A stretch of DNA of 16,050 bases, from the NCBI GenBank assembly GCA_027579435.1, contig JANBPK010000042.1, forward strand, positions 1 through 16,050. Reading direction: 5' to 3'. A model generated the notes under the pieces. The model was not told where the DNA came from. It saw only the letters and a program-made list of their open reading frames with translations, and did no database searches. The DNA is from Candolleomyces eurysporus (lineage: Eukaryota; Basidiomycota; Agaricomycetes; Agaricales; Psathyrellaceae). Of the stretch, positions 8,701 through 16,050 are shown in pieces; the stretch's first letter is position 1; each line of letters starts with the position of its first letter. The translations under genes and the position numbers were made by a program.

Positions 8701-11613
8701 TCTATTTCAGCAATGTCTGACTTCAAGAAGTGACGCAGGGATGGATATAGAATGCACCATATGTCGCTGACCGGAAGGTGTTGCGCAGCAGAGGTGAGGA
8801 ATGCCACAGCGCCTGAGTGTGATCATTAGCAATGATGCCGACGAGGAGTTCATGTCCCTCGTACCTTGCCTGATCCAGATATTTGGATGGTAAAGGAAGC
8901 CCAGCGTGGCACTCATCAACTCCCATATCCGCATCTTCGAAAACAAGCCCAGTTCACACAGACTCGTCAGGGCATTCAGTACTCGAGCCACGACACTCTC
9001 CTCCACATCTTAAAATCTTGAGTATGATTTGGTATAAAACAATGAAGGGGTAACACACCTGACAAGGCTTGAATCATCAGTGGCAGTATATACTCTTCCA
9101 AACTCCTCCCTCCGGCGCATGTGGCCACGTCAACGATGCTCTCAAAGAAGGCATGCCGAAGGAGCCAATCTCTGTCATTCAGATACGTGATCATATGACT
9201 AAGAAGGACGTCGTTCGTTTTCTGCCTGCCGAGGAATACGCATAGGGAGGAGATGTTATGGAGCACAGCACGCTTGACGATACTGGATGGATCCATGAGA
9301 AGTGCAGATAGATGATCCTGAATATGGCTTTGCAACTCTTGCATGCTGGCGTCATAGGAAATCTGTTACCAATTTTCACAATGAGAATTGAAACGAGTGA
9401 TAAATTTAGGTGATGGCACACACCTCGTAGTGTGCGTTATCGTGGTCGTGACCTTCTGCAGCAAGGTTAAATGCACCGTGGGCTTTCAATGCTTGTCCCA
9501 TTTCCAAGTAGCGAACAGCAGTGTCGGCAAGCTGAACAATGCATTGGGCATAGGTACATCTGACTGACACCTCGGGGTCTTGAATGAGGTGCTTGATATT
9601 AGGGATGATGTATTCCGAGAAAATGGCAACGTTTGACGGAGTGATGACTGACACCAGAACGAGCTGTGTTTCACCAGGTCAGAGCTTGATCGAAAAATAC
9701 GTAGGGCTACTCACCACTTGCAAGAGAGTTCGCAATGCCGCCGATCGGACCAAAGCTGAGTCGTCGTGTAGTAGGTCAACAATGTAGGGAACCATGCGAT
9801 CCAGCTTTGCTTCATCGGTTAGATGCCGCGAAAGGGCAAGGAATACGTCGAGGGTTCGGACTTTGGAGCTGGGCAGTCGACAATTGCGGATATTTGCCGT
9901 CAACAAGGCAAGAATGATTAGCGCAGGTCCATCTAAATGGAACGTGAACCTCTTGTGCTTTTAGTGACCATCGAAAACAACAAACCTTCAAGGGCTGAGA
10001 AGCGACCGCCAAGTGGTTTCAGTCGCGAGTCGCGGTTAGGAATATGCACTTCGACAGGGATGACGTCCTGAACATTAATCTAGTTAACAAGCGAGCCACA
10101 AGAAACGACGGTGAAATACAGCTCACTTGAAGAGGTTTATACTGTGCGCTGACCGTTGAAACATACTCCACATTCACTTCCATAGCCGTTTCGTCCGCCT
10201 CGGGCGCAAGGTATGGCTCAATACTTTCATAGTCTTCCCACAGCCTTTCCAACCTGTGGTCCGAGTCGTTGGGCCGACTTTCAGAGTCCGTTGCAGCAGA
10301 CGGGCCAGCGACGCTCGGACGCGCTGTTTGCACAGATACCGATGAACCAGACGGAGTAGCGGGTGCTGGTGTGTTGGCATATGACGACGGCGCAATGTCA
10401 TTGATAGTGGAAACATAGTTGTGCAAGAAGGAGTAAAATGCTTCNGGGGAATACGTTGCCTCGGGAAGTGTGTAGCAGGGTGTCGAAAGTGGGCCTATTA
10501 GTGGGTTCAAGGTGAATCATTTGCTTGATGAGATTCTACTGCCAAAGAACTCAGAAGCCGCCACAAGACGCCTCGAATACGCAATCACTCACTCGGATGG
10601 ATACATCCTCTATTGCGGACAACTGAGCATCGACATTGAACTCCCCTTCTCTATACTTGTAAAGTTGGCTAAGGGTGAACAGAGGCGCTCCTTCGAGGAA
10701 GAGTTCCGCAATGACACAGCCTGCACTGAAGCAGTCCATAGATTCCGTGACTTTCCCGTCTCGCTTGCCTAACGTCTCTTCCTGCGCTAGCTTAGACTTC
10801 TTCGCGCTAATTTCGGGATTGGTATCTTGGGTGTAAAAGCGTTCTGGGGCGACGTAACATGTTCTTCGTCCGGATGTGTCAAAGTAGAAGGAGAAATCGG
10901 AGGGGTCATCGAGGGGGAGGTATGCGGGCTTGTACGATGCAAAGTCGGTGACATACACCCAATTCCAGGATGTAACGAGTATGTTCTCGGACTTGATATC
11001 ACCATGCGAGATGTTACGGTTCCGAGCGTCGCGGAGGGCGTTTAGTAGCTGAAAAGCAATCCACTTCTTCTCGATGGTGCTCAGGAAAGGTCGTGTGCTT
11101 TCAAAGAGTCAGGCCGACGTCGCGTAGGAGGTCGTTGAGGCTCACGTACCTGATCCGGTCGTACAAGTTACTTGCAATCCACTGCCGTATGATGTACCCA
11201 GCCTTCTCTGTCTCCGCAAAGCCTTGGTAATTATACACGTTGGGTATGTCTATCAGCGCTTCTTTGTCGACTGTGCGGGTCACATATCAGCCAGAGACAG
11301 CCACCTTTCAAGAGTACCACTTACGCTTCAGCCTTCGAGTATAGTTGCGCAAGGAAAGTCCAGGATCTGGCTTAATGAATATCTTGATGACTAGGTGGCC
11401 ATTTCTATGTTTGCATTTAACCGTCTTCAGGAAACGTGAATTGCCGATGCTGTTCACGAATATGAATGATATCAGCACCCCCATGAGCAGCTGATACGTA
11501 GCACAAAGAACTCACCTTTTCTCGTAGACGACATCAGGTCCCAGTTCCGTCACAAAAGAGTCTATCGCGCTTGTCGTACGCGTGAAAGTAGAGCCCGAAT
11601 GCGTGTTCCCCAT
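5791..11613 (-). CDS. VPS15: VPS15 / PIK3R4, regulatory kinase subunit of the class III PI3-kinase complex
   Basis: Exons, read 5' to 3': 11613-11516, 11449-11325, 11270-11150, 11097-10593, 10535-10127, 10067-9986, 9932-9715, 9663-9424, 9362-9059, 9008-8865, 8812-8667, 8601-8444, 8395-8285, 8233-7569, 7516-6974, 6918-6102, 6040-5791. All introns are GT-AG and phases agree, giving about 1644 residues (human 1358, yeast 1454). The start MGNTHSG fits N-myristoylation. The kinase domain (about 30-310) has IGNSRFL, VIK, HGDIKSEN, a DFA in place of DFG, and YVAPER. HEAT repeats (about 420-800) include LDRMVPYIVDLLHDDSALVR and NDVLLSHMITYLNDRDW. A Ser/Pro-rich linker follows (about 850-1110), then WD40 repeats (SDDRTVKIWDTARL to GVVKVWRVDF). 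VPS15 anchors VPS34 to endosomes and autophagosomes. The N at 10445 must be skipped to keep GNVFPEAFYSFL in frame. The 51-nt intron 8234-8284 has no stop and could be retained. Confidence 0.95.
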
Positions 11614-11849
11614 ATTAGCACGGCTGTTATACGTTGATGGTCAGACAATTCAGGAAAAGAGTGTATCGGGAGTGTGTTCTATAGCTCCAATGGTCTTCCC
11701 TCCAGCATTTACGAGCCAGGAAACGTGAGCAACGAAGAGGATGGTGGAGGTTTAGAGCAAGAAGACGATGGAGACGGTGCGGGATCGGACAAGTCCAAGT
11801 ATGTCTCTGTCTCGGCCGGTGAAGCCCGCGCGGCCGGCGTCAGAATGTG
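11614..11849. promoter_or_regulatory. Shared upstream region between VPS15 and tRNA-Asn
   Basis: These 236 bases separate the VPS15 start codon (minus strand) from the tRNA gene (plus strand), so they must hold the VPS15 core promoter and 5' UTR. I see no clear TATA box or named factor site. The tRNA has internal promoters and need not use this region. Confidence 0.4.
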
Positions 11850-11933
11850 TGCCCCATGGCTGAGTTGGTTACAGCGTCCGACTGTTATCAACTGGCAATC
11901 GGAAGGTCGTGAGTTCGAGCCTCACTGGGGCAG
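11850..11933 (+). tRNA. tRNA-Asn(GTT) with a 10-nt intron
   Basis: The acceptor arms TGCCCCA and TGGGGCA pair fully. The D arm is GCTGAGTTGGTTACAGC. The anticodon stem TCCGA/TCGGA encloses a 17-base loop starting C-T-GTT-A, which gives anticodon GTT at 11884-11886. The extra 10 bases fit a canonical intron after position 37 (11888-11897). The T arm is GTGAG-TTCGAGC-CTCAC, and the discriminator base G fits tRNA-Asn. The internal A box TGGCTGAGTTGG and the B box GAGTTCGAGCC are present. The gene points toward the 3' end of SET1 and away from VPS15. Confidence 0.93.
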
Positions 11934-11938
11934 TTCCC

Positions 11939-11958
11939 TTTTTCATCTAACTTTTTTT
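11939..11958 (+). terminator. RNA polymerase III terminator of tRNA-Asn
   Basis: Five T at 11939-11943 lie six bases after the tRNA, with a backup run of seven T at 11952-11958. Confidence 0.8.
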
Positions 11959-12240
11959 GGTCCCGGTACCGTCAGCATTGGCATTGGTAGCTACCAAAAC
12001 NAAAAAAGAAGAGAGAGAGAGAGAGGAAAACTATAAACACACTGCTTTGTATCACCCTGCAAGATGTATATATAGAAAAGAAAAAAAAACACTATAAGAT
12101 ACAGATGAGTGTATGCACAGCCGATCGTCGAAATGCGTTGAGTCAAGACAAAGATGCAACAAATAAGAACTCAAGAAAGCGAAATAGCAAGGTATAATAA
12201 AACCGCAAGAAAGCACGCAGAGTTCCTATTATAACGGGAT
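11959..12240. other. SET1 3' flank with GA microsatellite
   Basis: The stretch holds an A-rich purine tract with (GA)n at about 12002-12028, preceded by a single N at 12001, then an A/T-rich stretch that should contain the SET1 3' UTR and cleavage site on the minus strand. No gene is seen. Confidence 0.5.
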
Positions 12241-15200
12241 CTAGTTCAAATAACCACGGCACTTGGCTGAACCGCAGAGGCACGGAATCTTATCTTGCTC
12301 GAATGGGAAGTGGTAGTCTAATGAACACGTTCAGTCAGATACGCCAGCGGACGAGACAAAAGTCTAAACGCACCATAGGTAATCTCATCCCCATATTCGA
12401 TATCCTGCTTAGCATAAATGACAATCTTCTTCTCCCCATTGATCGTAATAATCTTTGCAGTGCAATTAGGATCACAAGAATGGTTGATAAGACGGCTGGA
12501 AGCAAACGCAGGTCAGCAAGAGATCAAAACTTTAATTCACGCAACGGCGACTCACCCAAGATTCCCCTTCTTGGTCGCGTCTACAACCAACTCCTCATCA
12601 ATCCGGAATAAATAGCTGCTACCGATACCCTGCCGTTCATACGCCTTCTCCCGCTTCTCCGCAACCTGAGCACGAATAACCTCTCCTACATACTCGATAA
12701 CCATCTCGCCCCTCGAAATCTTCTCCTGAGCATACAAACCCCAATCGTGGATGGGCGACCTAGAGAACCGAAGGTGCTTCTTCCTCGTCTGAAGCTGATT
12801 GAACTTGAACGAAAGCTCGTTTGCTGCTGCTTCACCCTTGGACAAAGCAACCGCTCTCTGAACCTGGTTAATCTCTTCCAGACCTTGAGCACGGCGTCGA
12901 GCATTGGCACGGTTGGAGCGCGAAGAAGTAACATGCTGCGTAGACTCTTCCACAGGGACGGGAACAGGGTTGACGTCCGATATCTTGCCCTTGGTTTGGT
13001 ATTGAGCAACATACGCCGCCTTGTCCTTGTGGTCAATCTTGTAAAACCCTTCGGTCCTCGCTGAGCCAGTCTCGTGCTTGCGATAGGAAGTGGGGGCTGC
13101 GGGTTCCGCCGACGGCTTCGGTGCCTCTTCATCACCCGCTTCCTCCAGTTCAGACGGATCAATGCCAGCAAGAACAAGCTTGGCGAAGTAAAGGTCTTCT
13201 TCATCTTCGCAAATGCCCAACTCCACGAGGTCTGGGGGTGGCGTGGGTGGCGGTGTAACAGCACGCGAAGGTCGTTTGGACGTAGGTGAAGGCGAAGGCG
13301 TGCGAGATGGCGTGACAGAAGTGTCGACGGTGATTTGAGCGACAGGGGGTGGCAAAACCTCCCCTTCGTCGATCGGTACGACTTCCTCGACCTCGACGTC
13401 GTCCTTCTTTCCCTTCTTCTTTGAGACCTTTTTCCTCTTGGCTTCGGCGTCCAACTTCAGCTTCTTCTTGACTGGCTGTTCGACCTGCTCCTCCTCCTCT
13501 TCCTCGATTTCCGACGTCGCCCGTTTGCGTGCGGTGTCCTCGACCGGTGGCAACGCAGGAGTTTCATCCTCCTCTTCCGACTCGACATCCTCAATAACCG
13601 TGCTCCTCCTCTTGGACGCAGCTTCCTTCTTTTGCTTCTTCTTCGGCCTCGCAGCCTCCTCGTCATTCTCCTTGCCCTCATCATTCTCCTCTTCCTCCTC
13701 CCGCTCAGCCGCTGCCGCCTTGACCGCCTTCTTGCTCTTCTTATCCTTGGCCTTGGGACGCGGTTTCTTGAACGAAAGCGACTTCATCACATTCTCAATC
13801 CCACCACTCTCCTCCCTCCTCTTCTTCTCGCGCTCAGTATGCAGATTCTCCACCTCCTTCTCGAGCACCTTCTCCATAATATCACGCTCAAGCATAAACT
13901 TGAGCTGATTGAAGATCAGGCTCTGCGCCTTGTCCAACAAAACATGGTCTTCCAGAGCTGGTGCTTCGACGGCGGCGGGAGGTCGGTGTCGCTTGAGCGA
14001 CGCACCGCGCCCATTGATGATAGCAATCGCATTCTTGCCCTTCTCAACCAACGCAAACGCCCTCGCAGCACCTTCCGGTTCGGCAAAAGTAGCATAAACA
14101 CCCGTATGATCGATGAGAACCTTTTAATGTAAAAATAAACGAACGAGGAGTCAGTAACAGTCAATGAAAAAAGGTTCCACCGCAGCGGCAGCAGCACAAA
14201 GACAGAAAGAAGAAAAAAAAAATGCCACTCACCTTCTGCGGCGTGATACACTTCTTCTCAAAAATATCCCTCACAGCGCTCTCCTTCACAGCCTGCTCCC
14301 TCGCCTCGGATGGCAAATAAATCTCCAAGTACTCGTGCCCATTCTCCGCAAGTTGCCTCAACACCTCTTCCCGCTCTTTCCTCATCTTTTCCTTTGTCTC
14401 TTCGTCCAGCTCGGGCTCCTTGGGTTTCTCCTCCTCACCGCCTGAGGCAGAGGATGGTCCGGCGCCCGAGGTTTCACCTCCCTGGCCAGGGCCCTCCTGC
14501 CGGTTAGCTGGATCTTGATGGTTATTCGACAGAGCCTGCTTTGCGCGCCTTGCCTGCTGGAGAAGAGAAGGCATGGGCGCATCGTAATCGGCGGGTTTGC
14601 TGCCAGCGGGATGGGGACCAGATTCTTTCGAATGATTGAGAGGCGGTCTGCGATCGATCCAATTAGAATGGGAATGGTGGCTTGGTGCAATAGGATTCGG
14701 CGTGCTGGGCGTACGAGGTGGATCGGCAGGTCGTGCTGGAAGACTGGGATGCTGCGGATGATGCGAAGAGGAAGGAACAGGCGCGGCTGGTAGGTGTGGT
14801 GGCAGTGGGTTTTGCTTCTGTTCTCTCTCCCTTTTCTGCATCTCCAAAAGCTTGTTGACTACCAAATCCGCTTTGGTCTTGTCCGCGTCAAAAACCACTG
14901 TCCATTCCTCGTCCTTGTTCGTGTTTAACAATCCTCCTCTTCTCCCGTTTTCTTTTTCGACACATCTCCTCGCCTCCAGGTGAGTCGTAAACTCGACCAA
15001 AACAACTCCCAAGGCTTGTCCGGTAACAGGGTCCTGCCGTCGAATGAAGTTTTGAAGCTGGCCGTATTGGCTCACATGGCGCCGAAGAGCGGTGACAGAA
15101 GTGAGTGGATGAAGGTTGGTGAACAAAACGCAAGTCGGAGGTGGCGGTCCCGTCGAGTTCTCGTCGTACTGCCAAAAAGAGATCAGGAAACATTCCAATC

Positions 15201-16050
15201 AACGACATAAACTACTCACTTCATATTTCAACTCAATGAACTCGGTCCGGACCCGATAGTTGGGAGCAGCTTTCCGCGGATCTTGTGGGCGAGAGGCTGC
15301 TTCTTGCCATTCACCACATTCAAAGGTTTCTCCCTCAAATCTGTACAGCCGTATATCCCGGGTATTATCAGGATCTCTATGCTTCCCCTTGACTCTCTTC
15401 TCGACCACCTCCGGAGGTGCGTGTTTAATGAGCTTGCGAATTACACCTCTATGAAAGTAATGGGTGTCGCTATAAACAGGCTTGTCCAAACACGCGTCGT
15501 ACAAAACTTTGTAGTTTTGCTCTTCGGGGAATTCAGCTCGGGTCTCGGGCCAAGGAGGAGGAGGGGGTACAGCGCGATGAAGTGGCTCCTGTTGCAGTTC
15601 TGGCTCGGGTTCGGATGGTTGCTCGGAACGTGGCCGTGGTGGAGGATCCCTATCTCTTCTTACACTACTACCGCTGTAGTAAGGGGGTCGAGTACGTGGA
15701 GGAGAGAGTGGACGTGAGCGAACAGAGCGTTCCCGGGATGGAGACCGATGGCGAGAATGGCTGCGTCTACGTCTAGGAGGCGAGGCACGGTAATATCGAC
15801 CACGATCGCGATCTCGCTCACGGTCGCGGTAGTCGCGGTCATAGTATCGTGGAGGGGGAGAGCGACGGCGCGGAGACGGACTTCGGCGCCGTGACGACGA
15901 GGTGGAAGCCGGGGGCAAGACCGTTGGTTTTGAAGGTAGAGAGGGTGGAGGCACCGGCGGTAAGGATGAAATTCTCCCATTTATCAATTTCGTGTGAAGT
16001 GGTTGTGGGGGCGGCGAATGAGATCTCGACGGAGGCTGCTGAGACGCTGG
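12241..16050 (-). CDS. SET1: SET1 histone H3-K4 methyltransferase (COMPASS), N-terminus outside window
   Basis: Exons in the window, 5' to 3': 16050-15220 (still open at the edge), 15168-14233, 14120-12556, 12495-12374, 12317-12241. They give 1176 residues ending GYLN at a TAG. In order: an RS/RD-rich stretch (about 50-130); a conserved [15 protein letters not shown] block; an RRM ([19 protein letters not shown]; about 288-350); the SET-associated domain across the 14233/14120 junction ([17 protein letters not shown]); Lys/Glu-rich low complexity; N-SET with [10 protein letters not shown] (about 941); the SET domain from about 1037 with [15 protein letters not shown] and EITYDYHFPF; and post-[11 protein letters not shown]. 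These are the usual AdoMet, catalytic Tyr and zinc-binding positions. SET1 mono- to trimethylates H3K4 in the nucleus within COMPASS. The apparent start at 15987 is a TTG inside an open exon and not the true start. Confidence 0.96.

Noticed and set aside
11674..12036. 120-residue ORF across the tRNA
   Set aside because: It runs through a complete tRNA gene and an N-containing purine tract, with no protein features.
13438..13908. 156-residue Ser-rich plus-strand ORF
   Set aside because: It is the antisense of the Glu/Lys-rich low-complexity part of SET1.
15199..15987. SET1 start at 15987
   Set aside because: The codon is TTG, and the reading frame continues open to the window edge with similar Pro/Ser-rich composition.

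Overview
The window looks like nuclear DNA of a filamentous basidiomycete, most likely an agaricomycete. The genes are split by many 48-66 nt GT-AG introns, and the two housekeeping proteins are full fungal/animal-type VPS15 and SET1. They sit beside a NACHT-TPR gene of the kind that is heavily expanded in agaricomycetes. I cannot name the species from sequence alone.

Left third (about 1-5790): an accessory, duplicated region. Positions 1-269 are the last 88 codons of a NACHT-TPR type gene cut by the window edge. A nearly complete paralogue lies at 2458-5181 on the same strand, with a P-loop, a Walker B motif and six phased 45-residue TPR units. The shared segment covers the C-terminal coding end and the 3' flank of both (about 1-869 and 4910-5738). 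In the left copy this flank runs directly into a decayed piece of VPS15 (876-1008, minus strand). Between the copies lies a 445-bp element with 33-bp perfect terminal inverted repeats and a TA duplication, which I read as a Tc1/mariner-type MITE with a promoter-like core.

Middle (5791-11613, minus): a complete VPS15 (PIK3R4) gene. I resolve it into 17 exons encoding about 1644 residues: myristoylation-type MGN start, pseudokinase-like kinase domain, HEAT repeats, linker and C-terminal WD40 propeller. A single N at 10445 shifts the frame and is best read as a base-calling artefact.

Right third (11614-16050): a tRNA-Asn(GTT) gene with a 10-nt intron on the plus strand (11850-11933). It is followed by the 3' part of SET1, the COMPASS H3K4 methyltransferase, on the minus strand (12241 to beyond 16050). 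This has five exons in the window, with RS-rich region, RRM, SET-associated domain, N-SET with a WDR5-binding-like motif, SET and post-SET.

How the genes relate: VPS15 (PI3-kinase complex, autophagy and endosomal sorting) and SET1 (chromatin) are conserved single-copy type genes with no shared pathway. The NACHT-TPR pair is a candidate fungal NLR (self/non-self recognition) locus that has been duplicating next to them. The VPS15 relic indicates that at least one duplication or rearrangement included neighbouring VPS15 sequence.
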